From Chloroflexi bacterium UBA4730 (lineage in GTDB: Bacteria; Chloroflexota; Limnocylindria; P2-11E): a stretch of DNA of 64,000 nucleotides. The notes under the pieces were generated by a model. It saw only the letters and a list, made by a program, of their open reading frames with translations. It searched no databases and was not told the DNA's origin. A program made the translations under genes and the position numbers. The DNA lies in the NCBI GenBank assembly GCA_002404155.1, contig DHJC01000038.1:1-64000 (forward strand). The letters run 5' to 3'. Below are positions 41,054-49,178 of this stretch, piece after piece. Each line of letters opens with the position of its first letter. Positions within the stretch are counted from its first letter, which is position 1.

Positions 41054-42157
41054 ATGATTCCGCTCGAGATCCTCAGGGCCGCGCCGAAGGTGCTCCTGCA
41101 TGACCACCTCGACGGTGGTCTTCGGCCGGAGACGATCGTCGAGCTCGCCAGGGAGCTCGAGTACGACGGCCTCCCGACGGAAGACCCCGGTGAGCTCGGC
41201 CGGTGGTTTCACGCGAGCGCCGCGTCGGGCTCGCTGCCGCTCTACCTCCGTGGCTTCGCGCACACCATCGCGGTCATGCAGACCCCCGACGCTGTCGAGC
41301 GCGTCGCTTACGAATGCGGCGAGGACCTCGCGTCCGACGGGGTCGTGTACGCGGAGATCCGCTACGCGCCGGTCTTCTCGACCCAGCGGGGGATGAACCT
41401 CGAGCAGATCGTCGCCGCGGTCGCGCGCGGGTTCGATCGCGCCGAGCGCGACCATTCGATCCTGCTGCGGCAGATCGTCTGCGCGATGCGGGACCGGACC
41501 GACTCGCTGGAGATGGCCGAGCTCGCCGTCGCGTTCCGCGACCGCGGCTGCGTCGGCTTCGATATCGCCGGAGAAGAGGCCGGTCACCCGCCGAAGGTCC
41601 ACCTCGAAGCGTTCCAGTACTGCCGTCAGCAGAACTTCAGCATCACCGTCCACGCCGGAGAGGCCTTCGGTCCGCCCTCGATCTGGCAGGCGCTCCAGTA
41701 CTGCGGCGCGCACCGCATCGGGCACGGCGTTCGGCTCGTTGAGGACATGGCCATCAAGGATGGGCAGGTCGTGAAGCTCGGCCAGCTCGCCACATACATC
41801 CGCGACCACCGCATCCCGTTGGAGGTTTGCCCGTCGAGCAACGTCGATACCGGCGCGGTCACGACGCTCGCGGAGCATCCGATCCGCCACTTCCTCGCGC
41901 AGAAGCTGCGGGTTACCGTGAACACCGACAACCGCCTGATGAGCGCGATCACGCTCTCCGAGGAATTCCGTCGCCTCTCCGCGACCATCGGCCTGACCTT
42001 GGACGACGTCGAGCGGCTCTCGATCAACGCGATGAAGAGCGCGTTCCTCGGCTACGACGAGCGCGTGGCGATCATCTACGACCGCATCAAGCCGGGCTAC
42101 GCGAAGCTCCGCGGCCAGCCCGCGGTCGCCGCGTACTCGCTGCCGCCGAGGGCGTGA
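41054..42157 (+). CDS. add: Adenosine deaminase
   Basis: This 367-residue protein deaminates adenosine to inosine. KVLLHDHLDGGLRPET holds the two N-terminal zinc His residues, TVHAGEAFGP the His and catalytic Glu, HRIGHGVRL the third site and VTVNTDNRLMS the catalytic Asp. The position of ATG 41054 directly before the first strand fits homologues. The next gene overlaps by GTGA. It belongs to the purine-catabolic set with deoD and xdhABC. Confidence 0.93.
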   Translation: MIPLEILRAAPKVLLHDHLDGGLRPETIVELARELEYDGLPTEDPGELGRWFHASAASGSLPLYLRGFAHTIAVMQTPDAVERVAYECGEDLASDGVVYAEIRYAPVFSTQRGMNLEQIVAAVARGFDRAERDHSILLRQIVCAMRDRTDSLEMAELAVAFRDRGCVGFDIAGEEAGHPPKVHLEAFQYCRQQNFSITVHAGEAFGPPSIWQALQYCGAHRIGHGVRLVEDMAIKDGQVVKLGQLATYIRDHRIPLEVCPSSNVDTGAVTTLAEHPIRHFLAQKLRVTVNTDNRLMSAITLSEEFRRLSATIGLTLDDVERLSINAMKSAFLGYDERVAIIYDRIKPGYAKLRGQPAVAAYSLPPRA

Positions 42158-42672
42158 GCGCGCTCGTCATTGTCGGTGGCCTTCCGGGCTCGGGCAAATC
42201 GACGATCGCGGAGCGGGCAGCGCGGATGATCCACGGCGCGTTGATCGCGAAGGATGTCGTCGAGGCGACGCTCTGGCGGAGCGGCATCGGACGCGAAGCG
42301 AACTCGGGCTGGGCGGGCTATGAGTTGCTCAGTTCCCTCGCGGACGCGCAGCTTCGCGTCGGGGGATCGGCGGTGCTCGATTCGGTCGCCGCGTACGACC
42401 GGCTGCGCGACGGCTGGCGTGAGATAGGTCGTCGTCACGGCGCCACGGTGCAGGAGGTCGAATGCATCTGCTCTGACGAGCGCACCCACCGCTCGCGGAT
42501 CGAGGCGCGTCAACGAAATATCCCGGGCTGGTATGAACTGACCTGGCAGGAAATCGAGGACGTCCGGTCGCGCTACGAACCGTGGCGCGGGGAACATCTC
42601 GTGCTCGATGCCGTCCGGCCGCTTGAGGACAATCTCTCCGCGCTCGAGGCCTACCTGCGCGGAGCGCGCTAG
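42154..42672 (+). CDS. P-loop kinase-like ATPase (AAA_33 type)
   Basis: This 172-residue protein starts at GTG 42154, which overlaps the add stop. GGLPGSGKSTIAERAA is the Walker A. ALIAKDVVEATLW and SAVLDSVAAYDRLRDGWREI hold the Asp residues of kinase-like P-loop proteins. Members phosphorylate small molecules or nucleosides. Coupling to adenosine deaminase could suggest a nucleoside or sugar substrate, but this is speculative. Confidence 0.75.
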   Translation: MSALVIVGGLPGSGKSTIAERAARMIHGALIAKDVVEATLWRSGIGREANSGWAGYELLSSLADAQLRVGGSAVLDSVAAYDRLRDGWREIGRRHGATVQEVECICSDERTHRSRIEARQRNIPGWYELTWQEIEDVRSRYEPWRGEHLVLDAVRPLEDNLSALEAYLRGAR

Positions 42673-43919
42673 GGCGCGGCCGGCTCCACGACGTCCACGT
42701 GGGCGCTCGAGCGGAATCCGCGCAGCCGCGGCGAGCGGAACGCCACGGTCGCGACGCTGAGGGCGACAAGCACCGCGTTGATCGCGGCGCCGACCGCCGG
42801 ACCCGCCGCCGCGACGATCGCGCCGGTCTCGATCTGCCCCGCGTTCGTCAGCCCGCGGCTCGTCACCGTGATCATCGACATCACGCGGCCCCGGTACGCA
42901 TCGGTCGTGGCGAGCTGGGCGATGGTGTTGCGCATCGCGCCCCACCCGGAGTCGGCGACGCCGAGCACGAACAGCACGGCCATCGAGAGGGCGAACGACG
43001 TCGAGACGGCGAAGCCGAGGAGCGCGGCGGCGTAGAGCGCTCCGGCGACGATCATCAGCGCACCCTTCGGGCGCACCTCGCCCGTGGCCACGAGGACGAG
43101 CGTTCCGACGATCGCGCCCGCGCCGATGGATGACAGGAGCAGGCCAAGACCTGCCGGCCCGACGTGTAGGACATCGCTGGCGAAGATCGTGATGAGCGCG
43201 CTGTTGTGGCCGAAGATCGAGAGCGCCCCCTCGGTCACGAGGATGAGCGGGAGCACCGGGCTCCGCATGGCGTACTGGATGCCGCCCCACGCCGCGGTCC
43301 GGAGCGAGATCCGTGGTCCCGTCGTGGCCGCGAACTTCGTGCGGATGAGGAGCAGGGCGAAGATGATCGCGAAGTAGCTCGCCGCGTTCACGAAGAACGG
43401 GCTGGCCGGGCCGGCGGTGGCGATGAGGATCCCCGCGATCGCGGGCCCGAGCAACGTGGAGAGCCGGAAGATGACCGAGCTTAGGGTGACCGCGTTCTGG
43501 AAGTCCGCGCGCGGGATGAGCGATGGGTAGAAGGAGTTGCGGGCCGGCGCGTCGAACGCTGACAGTGTCGAATTCACGAACCCGATGACGTAGATGTGCC
43601 AGAACTGCACGGAGCCCGTCGCGACGAGCGTGCCGAGGATGATCGAGGTCACGACCTGGGCGGCTTGCGTGTACACAAGCAGCCGCTTGCGGTCGATGCG
43701 GTCGGCGAGCGCGCCGCCGAAGAGCGCGAGCGCGAGGATCGGCAGCCCGCGCACGAGCCCGCCGACGCCGAGAAGCAAGGGCGAGTTGGTGATCGCGTAC
43801 AGGAGGTAGGTCGTCGCTGTCATCTCGACGAACGTGCCGATCTGCGAGACGCACTGGCCGACCCAATAGAGCGCGAAGTCGCGGTGCCGCAGCGGTGACA
43901 ACCCGGGGAGCAGCCGCAT
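42669..43919 (-). CDS. Major facilitator superfamily transporter (MFS_3, EntS-like exporter)
   Basis: This 416-residue protein has about 12 hydrophobic helices. RDFALYWVGQCVSQIGTF at the N-terminus and GALADRIDRKRLLVYTQA (the loop 2-3 motif A) define an MFS exporter. The family exports drugs, siderophores or other small molecules, and the substrate is unknown. It converges with the P-loop gene by a 4-base overlap. The lipoprotein gene upstream on the same strand ends 8 bases before it, so they may form one unit. Confidence 0.88.
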   Translation of the reverse strand: MRLLPGLSPLRHRDFALYWVGQCVSQIGTFVEMTATTYLLYAITNSPLLLGVGGLVRGLPILALALFGGALADRIDRKRLLVYTQAAQVVTSIILGTLVATGSVQFWHIYVIGFVNSTLSAFDAPARNSFYPSLIPRADFQNAVTLSSVIFRLSTLLGPAIAGILIATAGPASPFFVNAASYFAIIFALLLIRTKFAATTGPRISLRTAAWGGIQYAMRSPVLPLILVTEGALSIFGHNSALITIFASDVLHVGPAGLGLLLSSIGAGAIVGTLVLVATGEVRPKGALMIVAGALYAAALLGFAVSTSFALSMAVLFVLGVADSGWGAMRNTIAQLATTDAYRGRVMSMITVTSRGLTNAGQIETGAIVAAAGPAVGAAINAVLVALSVATVAFRSPRLRGFRSSAHVDVVEPAAP

Positions 43920-43926
43920 CAGGCGG

Positions 43927-44880
43927 CTATTTGAGCCAGGTGATGTCCCCGAAGAAGAAGTTGTCGCCCGACGCGAGCGTCTTGATCGAGAAATCCTTCA
44001 TCGACAGCTCGAAGAACGCACCGGTCGAGACGTACGCGATGTTCGATCCGTCGAGCGACCACGCCGGGAACGTGTCGTCTCCCGTCTGCGCAAGCGAGCG
44101 GGGGCCGGTGCCGTCGGGCTTGACGACGAAGATATCCGACGGGATGCCGAGATGCGCCGCGTGCGGCAGGAACCCATCGCTGGACTTCGGCGCGCTGTGG
44201 CCGGCAGCGCAGAACACGATGTCGTCGGTCGTCGACGAGAAGCGGGGTGCCTGCACGTAGAAGAACGTGTCCTTGAAGAGCACGTGCGCGTTCGTCCCGT
44301 CGGCGTTCGCGACCCACACGTTGTCGTTCTGCCCGTCCTTGAGGTGGATGAAGGTGATGAGCTTGCCGTCACGGGAGACCGACGGATCGGCCGCGTCGGT
44401 CAGCAGGCGGACGCGCTCGCCCGTCTTCAGGTTGATCCGCTCGATGGTCGAGTCGTTCCCCACATAGGTCCCGTTCTTCACGATGGCCGCGTTGCGGTGG
44501 AAGTACAGGAAGGTGCCGCTCGAGTCATAGCGCGGGGTGTCGTAGAAGACGTTCTCGGCCTCGTGCGGCACCACCGGATGCATGTCAGTGCCGTCGAGGT
44601 TGACCGCGTAGATGTCAGTGCCGAATCCAGTCTTCGGATCGGGTGCACTCGTGAGCGCGAACAGCACCTTTTTCCGGTCCGGGCTGAGCGATGGGAGGGC
44701 CGGGGCCGATGTCAGCGGGAGCTCGACCACGCGCCCGAGGATCCGTGCGGTGTCGTCGAGGCACAGCAGCCCTGCCGGGTTCGCGAGGATGAACGTGGCC
44801 CTCGCGCAGGCGCCGGCCGCGCTCGGGACAGGTGTCGGACCCGAGCTGCATGAGGCCAGCACGAGCGCCAGCCCCACCAC
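43927..44880 (-). CDS. TolB-like beta-propeller lipoprotein
   Basis: This 317-residue protein starts at GTG 44880. VGLALVLASCSSGPTPVPS is a lipoprotein signal with Cys at about 12. Blade motifs include PSLSPDRKKVLFALT, PSVSRDGKLITFIHLKDG and PAWSLDGSNIAYVSTG. It resembles the lipoprotein at 20.7 kb in type but not closely in sequence. It lies 14 bases after the glucoamylase gene on the same strand. Confidence 0.75.
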   Translation of the reverse strand: MVGLALVLASCSSGPTPVPSAAGACARATFILANPAGLLCLDDTARILGRVVELPLTSAPALPSLSPDRKKVLFALTSAPDPKTGFGTDIYAVNLDGTDMHPVVPHEAENVFYDTPRYDSSGTFLYFHRNAAIVKNGTYVGNDSTIERINLKTGERVRLLTDAADPSVSRDGKLITFIHLKDGQNDNVWVANADGTNAHVLFKDTFFYVQAPRFSSTTDDIVFCAAGHSAPKSSDGFLPHAAHLGIPSDIFVVKPDGTGPRSLAQTGDDTFPAWSLDGSNIAYVSTGAFFELSMKDFSIKTLASGDNFFFGDITWLK

Positions 44881-44894
44881 ACCGAGCGCGCGTC

Positions 44895-46910
44895 TCAGGC
44901 GATGACCTCACCGGCGCTCTTCACCCGGGCCCGGAGCTGGTCCTTCAGGAGACGCGACTTGCGCGCGTATCGCTGGACCGCGCCGACGTATGCCGCATGC
45001 GACCACGTGAGCGGCGCGACCGACATCGGGTCGCCGGTGAGCGGGTGCACCTGCTCGGCGAGCACTCCGGAGCGGCTCGCCTTCGTCGCGCACCATTCAA
45101 GGAGCTCCCGCGGCCGGTCGAGGTCGGCCATGGACTTCGCGGCGGCGATGTGATGCTCCGCGACCCAGAGCGTCGCGACGAACCATGGGTTGCCGGGGAC
45201 GTTCGCGATGTCCGACGATTGCTGGAAGTAGCTGTCGTTCTCGTAGCGGGCGAACCCGCCGATCGCCGTCTTCACCCAGAGCCGCGCCTCGAGCGCCCGC
45301 ATCGTCGCGACGACCCGGGGATCGTCCGCGGGCAGCATGCCGAAGAGGAAGATCCCGGCCATCGACATGTCCAGCGTCGCGTCCTTCGCGATCGTGCCAT
45401 CGGGCAGCACCGTCACCGTGCGAACGAACCGTCCGCGCTCGTCGTCGTACAGGTGCGTGAGCGCAGCCGTCTTGATCTCCTCGGCCGCCGTCCCGTATCG
45501 CTTCGAGAGATCGTGCTGCCCGAACGCGCCCGCAAAGTCGCGCGCGGCCGAGAGCCCGGCCCACACGGCAGCGGTCGTGAACGCGTGAATCCCGCGGCGC
45601 TCTTCCCACAGGTCGAACGAAGGCGCCGGCAGCTTCGTGCGCGGCTCGCGGTAGCTCGACATGAAGTCGGCGCCGGTCCGGACGAGCTTGCGGTACAGCG
45701 GGCGGACGAACTCGATGTCCCGGTCGCGGTCGTAGTGCTGCCACAGCGCCCAGAGCGGCAGACCGGTCTCGTCCTCTTGGATCGGCAGCTCGAGCCGTCC
45801 ATCGGGCGTCGACCAGGCGTGCCACGAGGAACCGACCGATCCGTCGGGGTTGTATTTGTGGAGGAGGTATCCGTCACGCGTCATCAGCTCGCCGCAGAGG
45901 TAGAAGAACCGTCGCGTGACCTCCCCGTAGCCCGCGAGGTCGAGCGCGTTCGCAACGAGTGCGCCGTCTCGCGGCCAGAGATAGGAGTACGTGTCCCGGT
46001 TGAACCGAAGGACGTCCGAGTCGTTGCCGGCGATGATCGCGCCGCGGTTGTCCACCTGCGTGCGGATCACGAGCGTGGACTGCTTGTACAGGTGGATGAG
46101 CGGGTCGGGCAGATGGTCCGCGATCGTCTCGTCCTTGTTCGCCCACAGGTTCCAGTAGTCACCGGTGCGCGAGAGAAACGAGCCGACCCCGCGCTCGCGG
46201 ACGAGCTTGTCGAGGTCGCGGACCTCGTCGTAGGTCTGGCCCGCGGCGATGACGAACGTCGCCGTCGCGAGCGCGTTCGCCGGCACGCGGAGGCCGAGCA
46301 TGCCCACGCTATCGATCGATCCCTGGGCAACGAGGTTGCGTGAGAGCTCGCCATCCTCGGCGTCGCGCCAGGTCCCCTCGCGGCCGAGCGCCTCCTTGAG
46401 GCCGATCGCGAACGAGGTGAGCCCGGATTCGCCCTTCGCGTTCACGCCGGTCAGGAGGAAGTAGCGCCTTCCTTTGTAGTGGACGACCGCGCGGGTGCGG
46501 GGGTCGTAGAACGCCGAGTCGCCGATGTCGTTGCCCCAGAGGTGCGCGTCGAAGTGCTGGAACACGCGGACGTCGCGGTCCGTCCCGGTCACGTCCTCGA
46601 CGGTGACCTCTTTCAGGTACAGGTTCCGGTCGAAGTCCACGGTGTCGCGGCAGCGGATGCGAAGACCGAGCGCCGCGTGCCCGAGGGTGACCTCGCTGAC
46701 GAGCGTCTCGTGGGCGTAGCGCAGGTCCCGCTCCCAGCCGTCGTCGCCGGTCCACGCGAAGCGCCCGTCGACCCACACGCCGAATCGGCAGGGTTCGCCG
46801 CCGGTGTGGTTCTCGAGGCCGACCTGCGGGAAGTAGATGTCCCGCAGCTGATAGCGGCTGTCGAAGGTGACGAGGAGGTCGCCGTTCCCGAGCGGCAGGT
46901 CACGCGGCAT
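44895..46910 (-). CDS. Glucoamylase-like glycoside hydrolase family 15 protein
   Basis: This 671-residue protein has an N-terminal beta-sandwich domain (about 1-270, starting PLGNGDLLVTFDSRYQLRDI) and an (alpha/alpha)6 barrel. TYSYLWPRDGALVANALD and IQEDETGLPLWALWQHY mark the substrate cleft. LWEERRGIHAFTTAAVW contains the presumed general acid Glu and SGVLAEQVHPLTGDP the presumed catalytic base Glu. GH15 enzymes release glucose from starch, glycogen, dextran or trehalose. No signal peptide is visible, so an intracellular role in glycogen turnover with glgA is a fair inference. It follows the aldolase gene by 6 bases. Confidence 0.88.
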   Translation of the reverse strand: MPRDLPLGNGDLLVTFDSRYQLRDIYFPQVGLENHTGGEPCRFGVWVDGRFAWTGDDGWERDLRYAHETLVSEVTLGHAALGLRIRCRDTVDFDRNLYLKEVTVEDVTGTDRDVRVFQHFDAHLWGNDIGDSAFYDPRTRAVVHYKGRRYFLLTGVNAKGESGLTSFAIGLKEALGREGTWRDAEDGELSRNLVAQGSIDSVGMLGLRVPANALATATFVIAAGQTYDEVRDLDKLVRERGVGSFLSRTGDYWNLWANKDETIADHLPDPLIHLYKQSTLVIRTQVDNRGAIIAGNDSDVLRFNRDTYSYLWPRDGALVANALDLAGYGEVTRRFFYLCGELMTRDGYLLHKYNPDGSVGSSWHAWSTPDGRLELPIQEDETGLPLWALWQHYDRDRDIEFVRPLYRKLVRTGADFMSSYREPRTKLPAPSFDLWEERRGIHAFTTAAVWAGLSAARDFAGAFGQHDLSKRYGTAAEEIKTAALTHLYDDERGRFVRTVTVLPDGTIAKDATLDMSMAGIFLFGMLPADDPRVVATMRALEARLWVKTAIGGFARYENDSYFQQSSDIANVPGNPWFVATLWVAEHHIAAAKSMADLDRPRELLEWCATKASRSGVLAEQVHPLTGDPMSVAPLTWSHAAYVGAVQRYARKSRLLKDQLRARVKSAGEVIA

Positions 46911-46916
46911 CTGCGG

Positions 46917-47588
46917 CTAGGCGCGCGTGGCCGCGAGGAACCGCCGCGCGTTGGCGACGAGCGCCGCGTGGTCGCCACGCCCCAGGACGTCGGCCGGGAT
47001 GAGCGGCCCGCCGATACCGAAGCCGACGACCCCGGCCTTCAGGTACAGCGGGATCTCGTCGTACTCGATGTTCCCGGTGACGACGAGCGGGAGGAGCTGC
47101 AGCGCGCGACGCACGTTGGTCACGTACGCCGGGCCGCCGACGGTCGCGACCGGATAGATCTTGATGAAGTCCGCGCCGAGCTCGGCCGCCTTCACCATCT
47201 CCGTCGGGGTGAGGGTGCCGGGCATGGTGAGGGCGTCGCGCGCCCGTCCGGCCGCGATCATTTCGGGAATGAGCGCCGGGCTCACAAGGAAGCGCGCGCC
47301 GGCGAGCAGCGAATCCTCGGCCTGGGCCCCGGAGAGCACCGTCCCCGCACCGACGACCGCGCCGGTGTCACGGAACGCGGCGTCGCCCGCGAGCTTCGCG
47401 ATGAGCTCGATCGCGTCCGGCACCGTCAGGGTGATCTCGACGAGCCGGACGCCGGCCTCCGCCATCGCGCGCGCGGCGCGCTCGGCGAGCTCGGGCGTCG
47501 CGGTGCGGATGACCGCGACGAGCCGGTCTTCTCCGAAGATCTTGAGCATGTCGCGGCGTGTGACGAGGGGTCGTTGCGCGATGGCCAT
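46917..47588 (-). CDS. eda: 2-keto-3-deoxy-6-phosphogluconate (KDPG/KHG) aldolase
   Basis: This 223-residue class I aldolase splits KDPG to pyruvate and glyceraldehyde-3-phosphate. RLVEITLTVPDAIELI holds the catalytic Glu and GADFIKIYPVATVGGPAY the Schiff-base Lys. VVGAGTVLS and VVTGNI match the phosphate site. 6-phosphogluconolactonase lies just upstream on the same strand, as expected for the Entner-Doudoroff route, though edd and zwf are not in the window. ATG 47588 has a TAGCAT -10 element 7 bases upstream. Confidence 0.92.
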   Translation of the reverse strand: MAIAQRPLVTRRDMLKIFGEDRLVAVIRTATPELAERAARAMAEAGVRLVEITLTVPDAIELIAKLAGDAAFRDTGAVVGAGTVLSGAQAEDSLLAGARFLVSPALIPEMIAAGRARDALTMPGTLTPTEMVKAAELGADFIKIYPVATVGGPAYVTNVRRALQLLPLVVTGNIEYDEIPLYLKAGVVGFGIGGPLIPADVLGRGDHAALVANARRFLAATRA

Positions 47589-47595
47589 CGATCGA

Positions 47596-47601
47596 ATGCT
47601 A
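47596..47601 (-). promoter_or_regulatory. -10 TAGCAT of eda, containing the TAG stop of pgl
   Basis: On the minus strand TAGCAT lies 7 bases before ATG 47588, and its first three bases (47599-47601) are the stop codon of 6-phosphogluconolactonase. Confidence 0.55.
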
Positions 47602-48255
47602 ACGCGCGTCCGCGGTCACCAGCCATTCGGCACGATCGATCATGCCGGCGGGTACCTCACCCGCGAACGCTCGACGCACCGCGTCCTTCTTGTCCGCGCC
47701 GGCCGCGAGGATGACGACGCGCTTGGCTTCATGGAGTGCTCGCAACGTGAGGGTCACGCGCTCGGGCGGCGGCTTCGCCGCGTTCCGCACCCCCGCGACG
47801 TAGCCGGTCGCGCGGAGCGCGTCATTGCCCGGAAAGAGCGACGCCGTGTGGCCGTCGATCCCGATGCCGAGGAGCACGAGATCGAGGGGCGCCGCCGCGA
47901 CGATGGGCTCGTAGGCGGCCGCGGCCTCGTCGGGTCCAAGCTCGCCGGGGATCCGGTGCACCGTCGCGGGACAGACCGTGCGCAGGAGCGCCTTGCTCGC
48001 GATCTGGAAATTGGTCTCCGGGTCGAGGGGCGGAAGGCAGCGTTCATCGCCGAAGAGCACGGTGGCCCGCGCCCACGAGAGACCCATCGCCGCGAGCAGC
48101 ATGTAGCAGCGCTTCGGGGTCGTACCGCCGGCGAGGACCAGCCGCAGGGCAGGTGAGGACCGCAGCGTCTCGGCAACGATCGTCGCGGCCGCGACCGCCA
48201 GTCGCTCGGCGTCCGGGTACATCGTCGGTGGTCGCATCTCGCTGAAAGGCAGCAT
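47599..48255 (-). CDS. pgl: 6-phosphogluconolactonase
   Basis: This protein has 218 residues from ATG 48255 (ATG 48237 is also possible). RLVLAGGTTPKRCYMLLAA, WARATVLFGDERCLPPLDPETNF and LLGIGIDGHTASLFPGNDA are the DevB/Pgl signature motifs for sugar-phosphate binding and the catalytic His. It hydrolyses 6-phosphogluconolactone for the pentose-phosphate or Entner-Doudoroff pathways. The gene is divergent from pyrE and their 5' ends are only 12 bases apart. Confidence 0.93.
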   Translation of the reverse strand: MLPFSEMRPPTMYPDAERLAVAAATIVAETLRSSPALRLVLAGGTTPKRCYMLLAAMGLSWARATVLFGDERCLPPLDPETNFQIASKALLRTVCPATVHRIPGELGPDEAAAAYEPIVAAAPLDLVLLGIGIDGHTASLFPGNDALRATGYVAGVRNAAKPPPERVTLTLRALHEAKRVVILAAGADKKDAVRRAFAGEVPAGMIDRAEWLVTADAR

Positions 48256-48258
48256 ACT
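48253..48258 (+). promoter_or_regulatory. -10 CATACT before pyrE, leaderless-type
   Basis: CATACT lies 9 bases before ATG 48268 with no Shine-Dalgarno. It overlaps the start codon of the divergent pgl gene. Confidence 0.4.
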
Positions 48259-48267
48259 TTTCAGTGG

Positions 48268-48870
48268 ATGCGCATCGGATCGACGGTCGTCGAGGACATC
48301 TTCTCCAGAGCGGGGGCGTACCTCGAAGGGCACTTCCTCCTCTCGTCGGGCAAGCACTCGCCGTTCTATCTCGAGAAGTTCCAGGTCCTGCAGTGGCCAC
48401 AAGAGACCGAGCGGCTCTGCCAGTCGATCGCGGAATCGGCGCGCGGGCTCGGCGTGCAGACCGTGGCGGGCCCGACGACCGGCGGGATCATCCTCGCCCA
48501 CGAGGTCGCCCGGCAGCTCGGCGTGCGCGCGGTCTACGCGGAGCGCACCGCTGACGGACGCGGTCGGGAGTTCCGTCGCGGCTTCCGGCTGAACCCGGGC
48601 GAACGCGTCCTCGTGGTGGACGACATCATGTCCACCGGAGGATCCGTGCAGGAGACGATCGACGCCGTCCGCGAGAACGGCGGGGAGGTGGTCGGCGTCG
48701 GCGTCCTCGTGGACCGATCGGCCGGCCAGGCGAGCTTCGACGGCCTCCCGCTCATCGCCCTTTGGGACGTCTCGATCCCGTCGTACGCCCCCGACGAATG
48801 CCCGCAGTGTGCCCAGGGGACGCCGCTCGTGAAGCCTGGCACCACACCTGCACCGTTGTTACGGGCATGA
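48268..48870 (+). CDS. pyrE: Orotate phosphoribosyltransferase
   Basis: This 200-residue protein joins orotate and PRPP to OMP. The PRPP motif is VLVVDDIMSTGGSVQET, with HFLLSSGKHSPFYLEKF and GPTTGGIILAHEVARQL also typical. The C-terminal CPQC...GTPLVKPG tail is common in this subgroup. The gene is 28 kb from the pyr operon and has no visible PyrR-binding motif. It overlaps the next small gene by ATGA. Confidence 0.95.
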   Translation: MRIGSTVVEDIFSRAGAYLEGHFLLSSGKHSPFYLEKFQVLQWPQETERLCQSIAESARGLGVQTVAGPTTGGIILAHEVARQLGVRAVYAERTADGRGREFRRGFRLNPGERVLVVDDIMSTGGSVQETIDAVRENGGEVVGVGVLVDRSAGQASFDGLPLIALWDVSIPSYAPDECPQCAQGTPLVKPGTTPAPLLRA

Positions 48871-49178
48871 AGGACATCCTGAATCTCGTCCGCACCGCGA
48901 TCTGGCTCGCGTTCTTCGGCGCCATCTACCAGGAGCTCAAGAAACCGGCCCAAGAGCGCACCTGGCACGGAAAGGTCGCCGGAATCGTGCCCTACGACTT
49001 CCGGCTCCCCGACCTGCAGCGCGTCAAAGAGGCGTACTGGGCACCCGATCGAGACGTGCTGTTCACCGAGAAGGTCGTGGGCGTCGGCTGGTCGGTGAAC
49101 CTGCCCGTCGCGATCCGGAAGCTCTCGGAGATCGCGTCGCAGTACTCGCGCGCGATCCGGAGTCGGACGGGGGACTGA
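48867..49178 (+). CDS. Small protein resembling DUF5808
   Basis: This 103-residue protein starts at ATG 48867, which overlaps the pyrE stop. An N-terminal hydrophobic helix (VRTAIWLAFFGAIYQELKKP) and then YWAPDRDVLFTEKVVGVGWSVNL, similar in pattern to the 'xxPDDPRxFVxKRxGxGWTxN' core of DUF5808. Function unknown. Its last 116 bases are also covered by the 3' end of the methyltransferase on the opposite strand. Confidence 0.6.
   Translation: MKDILNLVRTAIWLAFFGAIYQELKKPAQERTWHGKVAGIVPYDFRLPDLQRVKEAYWAPDRDVLFTEKVVGVGWSVNLPVAIRKLSEIASQYSRAIRSRTGD

Noticed and set aside
46917..48255. Complete Entner-Doudoroff operon
   Set aside because: Only pgl and eda are present; zwf and edd are not in the window.
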